DNA from: an uncultured Muribaculaceae bacterium
GTDB taxonomy: Bacteria; Bacteroidota; Bacteroidia; Bacteroidales; Muribaculaceae
Assembly: GCA_910579845.1 (NCBI GenBank)
Contig: CAJTWL010000033.1
Location: 1-22,410, forward strand
Length of the DNA stretch: 22,410 nucleotides
Direction: 5' to 3'
The position numbers and the translations under genes are program-made. Below, one piece after another: positions 8,491 through 16,647 of the stretch. Every line of letters begins with the position of its first letter. The first letter of the stretch is position 1. The notes beneath the pieces were generated by a model, which saw only the letters and a program-made list of their open reading frames with translations, did not search any database and was not told where the DNA came from.

Positions 8491-9591
8491 ATGTTCTGTA
8501 AACTTCTACTGTTCAGTCTTCTTTCTTTCATAACCGGGGCAAAAGCCTCGGGAGAGAAAACATGCGCTGAAATCCTGTTTGTAGGTGACGCCATGCAACA
8601 TCAGGCACAACTTGACAGAGCAAAGGAGCTTGGGAACGGCACACATTATGATTATTCGGATTGTTTTACATTGATAGCCCCTGAAGTGACAGCAGCCGAT
8701 TATGCCGTGTGTAATCTGGAAGTGCCTCTCGGCGGTGGACCGACATATTCGGGATATCCATGTTTCTCAGCACCCGATTCCTATGCCGTCGCACTGAAAG
8801 ACGCAGGCTTCGACATGTTCCTCACAGCCAACAACCACTGTCTTGACCGTCGGGACAAGGCTGCAAAAAGAACATTGCTTGCCCTTGATTCTTTGAAAAT
8901 AGACCACATAGGCACATTCCAGAACGCAGATGACAGGCAAAACCGTGTCCCGTTCATAAAAGATATCAAAGGTATCAGGGTAGGATTTCTTAATTACACA
9001 TACGGCACAAACGGAATTCCGCCACAGGGAGATATCGAAGTCGCAATGATCGATCGGGACCGTATGGCAAAGGAGATTGCAAAAACACGCGAAGCAGGTG
9101 CCGAAATAATAATAGCTGCTATGCATTGGGGTATAGAATATGTGCTCTTGCCAAACAGAAATCAGAAAGATCTCGCGGATTTTCTTATTGACAGTGGTGT
9201 GGACATCATAATCGGCGGGCATCCACACGTAATACAACCGATGGAGGTATTGCACAGTTCCCGACAGAACAAAAATGTGCTGGTGGTTTATTCACTCGGC
9301 AATTTCATATCCAACATGAAAACCGCCGACACACGAGGAGGAGCGTTGGTTCGCGTAAGAATCTGTCGTGACAAGAACGGCAAAGCAATTTTCAAGGATG
9401 CCGACTACGATTTGCTTTTCGCAGCCAAGCCTGCAGGCGCAAACTCGAATTTCAAAGTTTATCCCTCTCACAAAGAGAACCAGATACCGGCGTCTCAGCA
9501 GCGACATTGGCAATTGTTTAAAAGAGGTGCCTTAAAGATATTCAATCAACACAACAGAGAGGTGCCGCAAAAATCATATCCTATAAAGTAA
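8491..9591 (+). CDS. CapA-family (PGA_cap) metallophosphatase-like protein
   Basis: A 366-residue exported protein of the PGA_cap/CapA family, a calcineurin-like dimetal phosphoesterase fold first known from poly-gamma-glutamate capsule synthesis. The expected ligand motifs appear in order: GD (32-33, in FVGDAMQH), NLEVP, ANNH (113-116), HWG.E (212-216), GGHPHV (242-247) and SLGNF (268-272). The metal site therefore looks complete. The N-terminus (MFCKLLLFSLLSFITGAKAS) is a signal peptide without a clear lipobox, so the protein is probably periplasmic or anchored by that segment. PgsB/CapB and PgsC genes, needed for poly-glutamate synthesis, are not nearby, so capsule synthesis is unlikely. 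The substrate is unknown. Its ATG follows the DUF4270 stop directly (TAAATG), and its own stop touches the next ATG in the same way. Confidence 0.85.
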   Translation: MFCKLLLFSLLSFITGAKASGEKTCAEILFVGDAMQHQAQLDRAKELGNGTHYDYSDCFTLIAPEVTAADYAVCNLEVPLGGGPTYSGYPCFSAPDSYAVALKDAGFDMFLTANNHCLDRRDKAAKRTLLALDSLKIDHIGTFQNADDRQNRVPFIKDIKGIRVGFLNYTYGTNGIPPQGDIEVAMIDRDRMAKEIAKTREAGAEIIIAAMHWGIEYVLLPNRNQKDLADFLIDSGVDIIIGGHPHVIQPMEVLHSSRQNKNVLVVYSLGNFISNMKTADTRGGALVRVRICRDKNGKAIFKDADYDLLFAAKPAGANSNFKVYPSHKENQIPASQQRHWQLFKRGALKIFNQHNREVPQKSYPIK

Positions 9592-11202
9592 ATGATTCAG
9601 ACTAACAATCTATGCATGCAGTTTGGTAAACGCGTGCTCTTTCAAGATGTAAATTTAACTTTCAACAGAGGAAACTGCTATGGCATAATAGGCGCCAACG
9701 GAGCAGGTAAATCCACCCTTATGAAGATACTCGCCGGAGAACTCTCCCCCACACACGGCACAGTTACATTCGGACCCGGCGAGCGCCTCTCTGTCCTGTC
9801 TCAGGATCACTTTGCATATGATGAATGCACAGTCATTGAAACTGTGCTTCGCGGACACACTGTGTTATGGGATATAATGCAGCAGAAAGACGCCATTTAT
9901 GCCAAGCCGGATTTCAGCGATGAGGATGGCATAAAAGCTGCCGAACTTGAGGAGAAGTTTGCCGAGCTTGAGGGATGGAATGCCGAAAGCGATGCGGCGG
10001 CTCTGCTTTCCGGGCTTGGAATCAAAGAGGAGCGGCACTACATGCTAATGAAGGATATGAGTGCGAATGAGAAGGTTCGCGTGTTACTCGCAAAAGCTTT
10101 GTTCGGCAACCCTGACAATCTGCTGCTTGACGAGCCTACCAATGACCTTGATCTTGAGACTGTATCTTGGCTTGAGAACTATCTCGCCAACTTCGAGAAC
10201 ACAGTGCTTGTTGTGAGTCATGACCGACACTTCCTGAACGCAGTGAGTACCCATACCCTTGATATAGACTACAACAAGATATCTATTTTTGCAGGAAACT
10301 ACGATTTCTGGTATCAGTCATCCCAATTGGCATTGCGTCAGCAACAGGCGGCAAACAAGAAAGCTGAAGAGAAGCGCAAGGAACTGCTTGAATTCATACA
10401 GCGTTTCAGTGCAAACGTGGCTAAGAGCAAACAGACCACAAGCCGCAAGAAAATGCTTGAGAAGCTGAATGTCGAGGAGATTCAGCCATCTTCCCGACGC
10501 TATCCCGGCATTATCTTTACTCCTAACCGTGAAGTGGGAAACAAGATTCTTGAGGTAAAGGGACTTAAGGCGTCAATCGACGGAGAAATACTTTTCAATG
10601 ATGTAAACTTCCAGATAGAGAAGGGAGACAAGGTGGCATTTCTCAGCCGCGACCCGCGTGCCATGACAGCACTGTTCGAAATAATTATGGGCAACCGCAA
10701 GGCTGATGCCGGAGATTATGAATGGGGACAGACTATCACTACCGCATATCTTCCTCTCGACAACGGTTCTTTCTTTGAGAGCGATCTCAACCTCGTCGAC
10801 TGGCTCTGTCAATTCAGCAACGATTCATCTGAAATATATCTGAAAGGCTTTCTTGGCAAGATGCTTTTTAGTGGAGAGGAAGTACTTAAAAAAGCTTCTG
10901 TTCTTTCCGGAGGAGAAAAGATCCGCTGCATGATAGCACGCATGATGCTTACAGATGCCAATACTCTTGTATTGGACTCCCCGACCAACCACCTTGATCT
11001 GGAATCCATTCAGGCATTCAACAATACATTGCAGGGCTTCAAAGGAGTTATATTGATGTCAAGCCATGACCATGAATTCATACAGACAGTATGTAACCGT
11101 ATAATTGAACTTACTCCTAACGGCATCATAGACAAGATGATGGATTATGACGATTATATTGTCGATGAAAAAGTAGCCGCAGCACGCGAACGTCTGTATT
11201 GA
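9592..11202 (+). CDS. YbiT-type ABC-F ATPase with one degenerate ATP site
   Basis: A 536-residue soluble ABC-F protein with two nucleotide-binding domains and no membrane segments; family members act on ribosomes. The whole length follows E. coli YbiT closely, including the start (NLCMQFGKRVLF), the linker (QRFSANVAKSKQTTSRKKMLEKL) and the end (IIELTPNGIID). NBD1 has an intact Walker A (GANGAGKST, 34-42) and Walker B (LLLDEP, E181), but its signature reads MSANEK (156-161). NBD2 has an intact signature (LSGGEK, 438-443). Its Walker A is replaced by FLSRDPRAMT (350-359), and its Walker B glutamate is serine (LDSP, S463). All the losses fall in one composite ATP site. The gene follows the CapA-like gene with no gap and is the last in the operon. 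The physiological role is unknown; translation regulation is inferred from the family. Confidence 0.88.
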   Translation: MIQTNNLCMQFGKRVLFQDVNLTFNRGNCYGIIGANGAGKSTLMKILAGELSPTHGTVTFGPGERLSVLSQDHFAYDECTVIETVLRGHTVLWDIMQQKDAIYAKPDFSDEDGIKAAELEEKFAELEGWNAESDAAALLSGLGIKEERHYMLMKDMSANEKVRVLLAKALFGNPDNLLLDEPTNDLDLETVSWLENYLANFENTVLVVSHDRHFLNAVSTHTLDIDYNKISIFAGNYDFWYQSSQLALRQQQAANKKAEEKRKELLEFIQRFSANVAKSKQTTSRKKMLEKLNVEEIQPSSRRYPGIIFTPNREVGNKILEVKGLKASIDGEILFNDVNFQIEKGDKVAFLSRDPRAMTALFEIIMGNRKADAGDYEWGQTITTAYLPLDNGSFFESDLNLVDWLCQFSNDSSEIYLKGFLGKMLFSGEEVLKKASVLSGGEKIRCMIARMMLTDANTLVLDSPTNHLDLESIQAFNNTLQGFKGVILMSSHDHEFIQTVCNRIIELTPNGIIDKMMDYDDYIVDEKVAAARERLY

Positions 11203-11241
11203 GCAACAATACAGTTGCTGTAAAGCGTTCCCGCATTTTAT

Positions 11242-11286
11242 ACAAAGGGAACACCTACGGTTTGAAACCTTAGGTGTTCCTTTTGT
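11242..11286 (+). terminator. Terminator of the GT5-like/DUF4270/CapA/ABC-F operon
   Basis: A 19-bp stem (11242-11260 with 11268-11286, one mismatch and one G-U pair) has a 7-nt loop TTTGAAA. The descending arm ends in TTCCTTTTGT and TTTTA follows. It starts 39 nt after the stop codon. A and T runs border both arms, so it could stop transcription from either side. Confidence 0.8.
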
Positions 11287-11325
11287 GTTTTACTATAAAG
11301 TTTACTAAGCATATATTTTGCAGCT

Positions 11326-12435
11326 ATGATGAAAACACGATTCCATATTATAGGAAATATCTTTTTTGCAGCAATTCTCACAATCGCTATATCCGGGTGC
11401 CATGAGAATGGTCCCACACCGATATCTTTGATTACGACCGACAATTTCAGCACTCTTGACCATCTTGAAATATATTATGACGGCAATCGCGTTGTAGGGA
11501 AATCGGCGGATCTGTTTCAAGAGGAGAAGACCGCATATATCACCCTATATTCTGAAGTGAATCCGGCGGAGATATCGGAAAAACTATCGTTTCTCCCTGT
11601 AATAAAAGGGTCAGGCGCAATTCCCGGCTCCCCTTCGCTTACAATTCCTGTCTATCTGAAGGATAACGGAAAAGAATTTACGTTCTCAGGAACCGGAGAA
11701 ACAGATTATCTTGAATACGAATACAATGGCAGTGTGGATAATTCCAGACTGAATATAAACTTTACCAACGCCAGACTTATCAACAGCAGCCTTGCAGGTA
11801 CAATTCTTGAACCTGCAGGCTTCATACCTACTGGAACAATTCTTGATGACATGGTAAAAACTAAATTTATAACATTCGGAGAGGGTAAGTATTCTATTGA
11901 TGAGTTAATGGGAACTATTGTCAGAACCGTCTCTTTCAATCATGACGGCAATATTGCCGTTACTTATATAAAGACAAACACCGGGACTCCACAACCTGCG
12001 CTTTGTCCATTGACCATGTTGCAATATGTGCAACCGGCAGACAACCGTCTCCTGCTATATATCAACCCGACGGATCTCGCAGGACAGATAGTCCTGAATA
12101 ACCCGTATCACCCGACACTTCCGGATAATCCTTTCGGCGAACAGGCACGTCCGCGTTCAGGAGAAGAGGATGAAGAAAGTATTCTTACCGGCAGTGTGAT
12201 GGAAGAACTGGCAGGAGCTGTATCCATAATACTCCAGAAAGGTCTACCCATGGAATACACTATATCCGGCAAAGATATACAGATATATCTTGATCTGTCA
12301 CCGGTTGTAGCCGCGGTCCAAAAGTCACTGGCTGAGATCCCGGACATCAGTCCGGAGCTTATACAAAAAATCGAGCCGATACTTGTCCAACTCGGCTCCA
12401 CGAAATTAGGATTCAATTTCCATAAGCTCCAATAG
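11326..12435 (+). CDS. Bacteroidales lipoprotein, possibly DUF4925-like
   Basis: A 369-residue exported lipoprotein with a lipobox cysteine at residue 25 (AISG|CHENG). Residues 45-130 (LEIYYDGNRVVGKSADLF..., then 'TAYITLYSEVNP') resemble the beta-rich start of DUF4925 proteins, but I hold this loosely. Near residues 282-286 there is an acidic patch, GEEDEE. No enzyme motif is visible. The start could be either ATG at 11326 or 11329. A TATATTTTG stretch ends six nucleotides before the first, which would leave almost no leader if it were the -7 element. The 3' end runs 30 bp into the 3' end of the convergent uup-like gene, so there is no room for a terminator between them. Function unknown. Confidence 0.75.
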   Translation: MMKTRFHIIGNIFFAAILTIAISGCHENGPTPISLITTDNFSTLDHLEIYYDGNRVVGKSADLFQEEKTAYITLYSEVNPAEISEKLSFLPVIKGSGAIPGSPSLTIPVYLKDNGKEFTFSGTGETDYLEYEYNGSVDNSRLNINFTNARLINSSLAGTILEPAGFIPTGTILDDMVKTKFITFGEGKYSIDELMGTIVRTVSFNHDGNIAVTYIKTNTGTPQPALCPLTMLQYVQPADNRLLLYINPTDLAGQIVLNNPYHPTLPDNPFGEQARPRSGEEDEESILTGSVMEELAGAVSIILQKGLPMEYTISGKDIQIYLDLSPVVAAVQKSLAEIPDISPELIQKIEPILVQLGSTKLGFNFHKLQ

Positions 12436-14205
12436 ACGCATCTCTTTTTCATCTATGGTATCGATCAGCTCTCCGATCCGTTGGGACGCGGATGTGATGG
12501 CAGCAGTATCTGCGGTACCGGAAGACAGCAATGTCTCAATCTGCTGTCGTTCCGAATTCAATGCTTCCAACTCCCTCTCCAAAGATTCCATCTCCCGTTT
12601 CTCCTTATATGAGAGCTTGCGTACGGATTCCTGTTTACGCCAGGTCTGTTTTGCTCCTGTATCAGCACACTTGGATGCCGCCGCTTTCTGTGCCTCGCGG
12701 CGCTCACGCTCCTCCTCGGCGACACAATGTCGATAAGTGGAATAATCTCCCGGAAAATCCCTTACGACTCCGTCTCCTTTGAATACAAAAAGATGGTCGA
12801 CTATTCTGTCAAGAAAGAAACGGTCATGGCTCACCACTATCACACATCCCTTGAAGTTCACAAGATAGTCCTCAAGCACAGCCAGCGTCATTATATCAAG
12901 ATCGTTGGTAGGCTCGTCAAGGATAAGGAAATTCGGTGACCGCATAAGCACAGTTGCAAGATAAAGTCTTCGACGCTCTCCACCACTGAGTTTATATATG
13001 TATTTCTGCTGTGTCTCGGGAGTAAACAGGAAATGAGACAGGAACTGGGATGCGGTAAGCCTTCTCTTTTCATCTATCTGCACCACCTCCGCAATCTCAC
13101 GCACAGCATCTATCACCTTCTTCTTCTCATCGAAATCGGTCATACCCTCCTGACTGTAATAGCCCCATTTTACAGTCTCTCCGATATCGAATCCCCCTTT
13201 GTCAGGTGTCAGCAGACCTAACAGAAGTTTGATAAAAGTGGTTTTTCCGGTACCGTTGTCGCCTACAATCCCCACCTTCTCATAACGGGCGAATGTATAG
13301 TTCCAGTCCTCCAATATCTTTTTATCCCCGAATGACTTGCTTACACCCTTCGCCTCAAATATCTTAGAGCCGATATATGAAGACTTCACATTCAGCGAGA
13401 CATTGCGTTCGTTAAGATTCACATGACTCCGTTTCTCCAGATCGTGGAAATTATCTATTCTGTATTTGGCTTTGGATCCTCGTGCCTGTGGCTGACGACG
13501 CATCCACTCCAACTCCGTGCGCAGAAGATTCTTTACTTTGGCAAGTTCGGCACTCATTATCTCATGACGCTCTTCACGTTTTGTGAGATAATAATCATAG
13601 TTGCCGTCATATGTATATAAATGCCCCCTGTCAAACTCTATTATTTTGTTGCAAACCTTATCAAGGAAATAACGGTCATGGGTCACCATCAGCAGCGTTA
13701 TCTTCTGACGCATGAAATAGTTCTCCAGCCACTCTATCATATCAATGTCAAGATGGTTGGTAGGCTCATCAAGAATCAGCAACTCAGGTTTGGACAACAG
13801 TACCCTCGCCAGAGCCGCACGTTTCGTCTGACCTCCAGACATACGCCCCATCGGAGTCTCAAGATCCGTTATATGAAACTGTGTGAGCAACTGACGCGCA
13901 AGATCCACACCGTTTCCCTCCTCGTCATCCTTTACATCGAGGGAGGCATAGTCAAGCGCATTCATATCAGGGTCAAAAGGAGGCAACTGTTCCAGATAAC
14001 CTACACGTATACCGTTGCGGAATGTGATTTTTCCGCTGTCATAATCCTCCCTTCCCGCCAATATATTAAGGAAAGTGGTTTTACCGGCTCCGTTGGGAGC
14101 CACAATTCCTATCTTGTCACCCTGAAACACGCCCAGCGACACTTCCTCAAAAAGAATGCGGTCTCCAAACGATTTCGTCAACTCCTCAATCTGCAGATAT
14201 ATCAT
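12406..14205 (-). CDS. uup: Uup-type ABC-F ATPase
   Basis: A 599-residue soluble ABC-F protein. Both nucleotide-binding domains are complete. NBD1 has APNGAGKTT (36-44), MSGGQ, LLILDEPTNHLD and the switch histidine in MVTHDRYF. NBD2 has GDNGTGKTT, LSGGERRR, FLILDEPTNDLD and VVSHDRFF. The linker between them is the basic P-site-tRNA-contacting type (RTELEWMRRQPQARGSKAK). The C-terminus, from YKEKREMESLERELEALNSE onward, is a two-helix coiled coil as in Uup, which in E. coli binds branched DNA and acts in ribosome biology. It is the last gene of the trmD operon. Its ATG overlaps the stop of the phosphatase gene (ATGA), which suggests translational coupling. Its 3' end overlaps the convergent lipoprotein gene by 30 bp. 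Uup is the best match; another ABC-F subfamily with a similar tail is less likely. Confidence 0.9.
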   Translation of the reverse strand: MIYLQIEELTKSFGDRILFEEVSLGVFQGDKIGIVAPNGAGKTTFLNILAGREDYDSGKITFRNGIRVGYLEQLPPFDPDMNALDYASLDVKDDEEGNGVDLARQLLTQFHITDLETPMGRMSGGQTKRAALARVLLSKPELLILDEPTNHLDIDMIEWLENYFMRQKITLLMVTHDRYFLDKVCNKIIEFDRGHLYTYDGNYDYYLTKREERHEIMSAELAKVKNLLRTELEWMRRQPQARGSKAKYRIDNFHDLEKRSHVNLNERNVSLNVKSSYIGSKIFEAKGVSKSFGDKKILEDWNYTFARYEKVGIVGDNGTGKTTFIKLLLGLLTPDKGGFDIGETVKWGYYSQEGMTDFDEKKKVIDAVREIAEVVQIDEKRRLTASQFLSHFLFTPETQQKYIYKLSGGERRRLYLATVLMRSPNFLILDEPTNDLDIMTLAVLEDYLVNFKGCVIVVSHDRFFLDRIVDHLFVFKGDGVVRDFPGDYSTYRHCVAEEERERREAQKAAASKCADTGAKQTWRKQESVRKLSYKEKREMESLERELEALNSERQQIETLLSSGTADTAAITSASQRIGELIDTIDEKEMRLLELMEIES

Positions 14206-15470
14206 TTAGTTACTTTCAGTTTGTAATATTCCTTCACATCATTCCAACGGTAATAGGGCCAGATATCGGTAGAGACGGGGATATGGGTCTCCTTCTCGTT
14301 GTGCAGAAATTTGACAAGTATATCTGAATCTTTCTTGTCGGAACGGAATAGAATCATCTGGATGTTGGCACACATCGGTGACACACGCCAGTCGCACCAT
14401 GCTTTGTAAAAATTATCCGGATTCTCCTCCGCACCGTCGCATCCGTCAAACCCGAGAAGAGCCACAAACGGCACAACATTACCGTCATGACCGAATCTTA
14501 ACGTGACCGCCTCTTCTGTTCGGTTTATTGCCGCCTCAGCACTCTCTATAAAATTACGCAGCAACGGTTTCGCATTGTCCAGATGCTTGCTTTCTGCAGG
14601 TGGATAATCTGCATGACGGGCATAAAATTCAGCGTTGAAACACTGCCACAAGTCAAACAACTCCTGTGGCTCAAAAATATCGTAAAACGAAATCTGATTT
14701 TCGGTATTCTGCGCATCTGCCGCTATCCAATACATTCCCCACATAAAATCAAACGGGACAACGTACCTCTCTACAAATTCAGGATCAGAGAATATCGAAG
14801 CCGTAAGACGATCGGGATTAGTGTGCGACTGCTTGAATTTTCTCAACACCTCATGCAACCACTCTTTACTGCTGTTGAATTTGTTTGATTCCGGTGTACT
14901 GTAACAGAGATACGGCATATATCTCTGGGATGATTCCCTTGTGATGTCAAGAGCGGGATTGCACTCTTTTAGCTTCTCACAGAACGACGCCATGCTTAGT
15001 ACACAGCGCACTACCAATGTTGAACGGGCTGATATCTTTTTATCGCCCTTGAATACTTCGGGATAATTGCGGAACATTCTCTCGGCAATCCCCTTATGCT
15101 GACGCACACCGAGCGGAGACAGATCGCCGCCGCGTCCTGCGGCTTCCTCTACCACACTGTCCAGACGGATCATCACATTCTTGCCGAGCGGAGTCAACGC
15201 ATCGGCATCATTCGCCTTATGGAGCAGATCAGACACCCATAAGTAATCCTTATCACTTATAAGATAACGAGAGCCATGTCTGCCGTAATGACCGATATAA
15301 AACGGTTTGTAACCTTTAGGAGCAGGAGTGTTGTCAGCCGTTTCGGAGGGATAGGCATAATACACACCAGCCGTCTTATCAAGGTCTGAAATCATCTCCT
15401 CCCGGGTGGTCTGCGCTACCGCAGACACACAGGATACCAATATTAATCCCGCAATAAAACGAAGCCTCAT
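14202..15470 (-). CDS. Exported histidine acid phosphatase (MINPP/phytase-like branch)
   Basis: A 422-residue secreted enzyme of the histidine phosphatase superfamily, clade 2. After a Sec signal peptide (MRLRFIAGLILVSCVSAVA|QTT) it carries the catalytic RHG motif as R64-H65-G66-S67-R68, where H65 would be the phosphorylated nucleophile. The C-terminal proton-donor motif is H328-D329 (RFGHDGNVVP). Bacteroides MINPP enzymes, as I recall, use RHG with HAE; here the second motif is HD, as in classical acid phosphatases. A phosphomonoesterase acting on inositol phosphates or other phosphate esters in the periplasm is therefore plausible, but the substrate is not determined. The gene overlaps ridA at its start (ATGA) and the uup-like gene at its end (ATGA), so it is part of a translationally coupled chain. 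Confidence 0.85.
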   Translation of the reverse strand: MRLRFIAGLILVSCVSAVAQTTREEMISDLDKTAGVYYAYPSETADNTPAPKGYKPFYIGHYGRHGSRYLISDKDYLWVSDLLHKANDADALTPLGKNVMIRLDSVVEEAAGRGGDLSPLGVRQHKGIAERMFRNYPEVFKGDKKISARSTLVVRCVLSMASFCEKLKECNPALDITRESSQRYMPYLCYSTPESNKFNSSKEWLHEVLRKFKQSHTNPDRLTASIFSDPEFVERYVVPFDFMWGMYWIAADAQNTENQISFYDIFEPQELFDLWQCFNAEFYARHADYPPAESKHLDNAKPLLRNFIESAEAAINRTEEAVTLRFGHDGNVVPFVALLGFDGCDGAEENPDNFYKAWCDWRVSPMCANIQMILFRSDKKDSDILVKFLHNEKETHIPVSTDIWPYYRWNDVKEYYKLKVTK

Positions 15471-15841
15471 AAGGATGCTGTCACTTCAATTTCCACAAGT
15501 GCCTGTTTAGGCAATTCTTTCACTGCAAAGGCACAACGTGCCGGGAAGGGTGCCTTGAAATATTCCGCATAAACCTCGTTCATGGGAGCAAAATAGCTCA
15601 TGTCTGCCAGAAATACTGTTGTCTTCACAACCGAATCAAGTCCGGCACCTGCCTCTTCAAGAATAGCCTGGATATTCTTGATTGACTGATGTGTCTGGGC
15701 TTTTATATCTACCGGCATCTCTCCTGTCTCTGCATTTATAGGCAACTGACCTGATACAAAAATAAGGTTACCGGTCTGAATTGCCTGACTGTAAGGGCCT
15801 ATTGCTCCCGGAGCCTTTTTGCTTGAAATTTCTTTTTTCAT
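15467..15841 (-). CDS. ridA: RidA-family enamine/imine deaminase
   Basis: Small cytosolic YjgF/YER057c/UK114 protein that hydrolyses reactive 2-aminoacrylate and related imines made by PLP enzymes, and so protects other enzymes. From the ATG at 15841 it has 124 residues and the expected opening MKKEISSKKAPGAIGPYSQA. It also has the family stretch FVSGQLPINAETGE and the active-site arginine R102 in FPARCAFAVKELPK (equivalent to Arg105). An upstream in-frame ATG at 15868 would add nine residues (MNQLININP) and lie 2 nt from the trmD stop; I prefer 15841 because the family starts there. The stop overlaps the phosphatase start by 4 nt. It is the second gene of the trmD operon. Confidence 0.93.
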   Translation of the reverse strand: MKKEISSKKAPGAIGPYSQAIQTGNLIFVSGQLPINAETGEMPVDIKAQTHQSIKNIQAILEEAGAGLDSVVKTTVFLADMSYFAPMNEVYAEYFKAPFPARCAFAVKELPKQALVEIEVTASL

Positions 15842-15870
15842 GGGATTGATATTTATAAGTTGGTTCATTA

Positions 15871-16545
15871 TTATTTCAAAAGATCGGGGCGAAGCCGCCT
15901 TGTGCGTTCCAATGCCTGCTCATAACGCCATTCGGCTATCTTTGCCTCATGCCCGGAGAGAAGTATGTCAGGCACTTTCCACCCGTTGTATTCTGCCGGA
16001 CGTGAATACACCGGAGGAGCGAGAAGATTATCCTGAAATGAATCCGAGAGCGCCGACTGCTCATCCCCTATCGCTCCTGGAATAAGCCTCACCATTGCAT
16101 CGGCAATTACCGCCGCAGGCAATTCGCCGCCAGTGAGCACATAATCACCTATCGATATCTCTTTTGTCACAAGATGCTCCCTAACGCGCCAGTCTATACC
16201 CTTATAATGACCACAAAGAATGATCACATTATTCAACAAAGAAAGTGAATTTGCCATCGGCTGGTTAAACTGCTCTCCGTCAGGCGAAGTAAAGATCACC
16301 TCATCATACTCGCGTTCCGATTTAAGCTTCGAAATACACGCGTCAATAGGCTGTATCTGCATTACCATCCCGGCTTCGCCGCCAAAAGGGTAATCATCAA
16401 CCTTGCGGTGTTTGTTGGTGGTATAATCACGTAGATTATGAATGGCAATCTCCACCAACCCTTTATCTTGCGCGCGTTTCAGTATAGAGCAATTAAAGAA
16501 TGGCTCCAACATCTCCGGCATCACTGTCAGCAAATCGATTCTCAT
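15871..16545 (-). CDS. trmD: tRNA (guanine-N1)-methyltransferase
   Basis: SPOUT-class enzyme that methylates N1 of G37 in tRNAs with a G at position 36 and prevents +1 frameshifting. It has 224 residues. The N-terminus MRIDLLTVMPEML, the conserved DDYPFGGEAGMVMQ, and the trefoil-knot AdoMet site (LCGHYKGID, then ISIGDYVLTGGELPA) are all complete. The C-terminal domain ends in the family pattern LSGHEAKIAEWR...RTRRLRPDLL. Often trmD sits with rpsP, rimM and rplS; here it instead heads an operon with ridA, a phosphatase and an uup-like gene, without any of those ribosomal genes. A strong Bacteroidota-type promoter lies about 70-100 nt upstream. The start codon is supported by the family N-terminus. 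Confidence 0.97.
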   Translation of the reverse strand: MRIDLLTVMPEMLEPFFNCSILKRAQDKGLVEIAIHNLRDYTTNKHRKVDDYPFGGEAGMVMQIQPIDACISKLKSEREYDEVIFTSPDGEQFNQPMANSLSLLNNVIILCGHYKGIDWRVREHLVTKEISIGDYVLTGGELPAAVIADAMVRLIPGAIGDEQSALSDSFQDNLLAPPVYSRPAEYNGWKVPDILLSGHEAKIAEWRYEQALERTRRLRPDLLK

Positions 16546-16616
16546 TATAATATAATGATTTATAAGTTATCTTAGAGAGGCATACCGGTGTATTCCCGTG
16601 GGTCGCCGATTTTTCA

Positions 16617-16647
16617 CAAAATTAATAAAAAAAAGAGCCGTGCCAAA
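16617..16647 (-). promoter_or_regulatory. Promoter of the trmD operon
   Basis: Read on the minus strand, TTTG (16647-16644) is followed after 19 bp by TAATTTTG (16624-16617). This is the full Bacteroidota -33/-7 arrangement. Transcription should start around 16608-16612 and leave a leader of about 65 nt before trmD. The -33 element lies at the edge of the terminator loop and stem described at 16635-16663. Confidence 0.75.

Noticed and set aside
8491..9591. CapA-like gene as evidence for a poly-glutamate capsule locus
   Set aside because: No capB/pgsB or capC/pgsC gene is beside it; PGA_cap proteins are widespread without capsule genes.
13621..14226. 201-codon open frame on the + strand opposite the uup-like gene
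   Set aside because: The minus-strand frame carries both complete ABC domains, so the + frame is an antisense shadow.
15842..15868. Longer start of ridA at 15868
   Set aside because: The extra MNQLININP has no counterpart in the family, which begins at the MKKEIS-like start; the longer form cannot be fully excluded.
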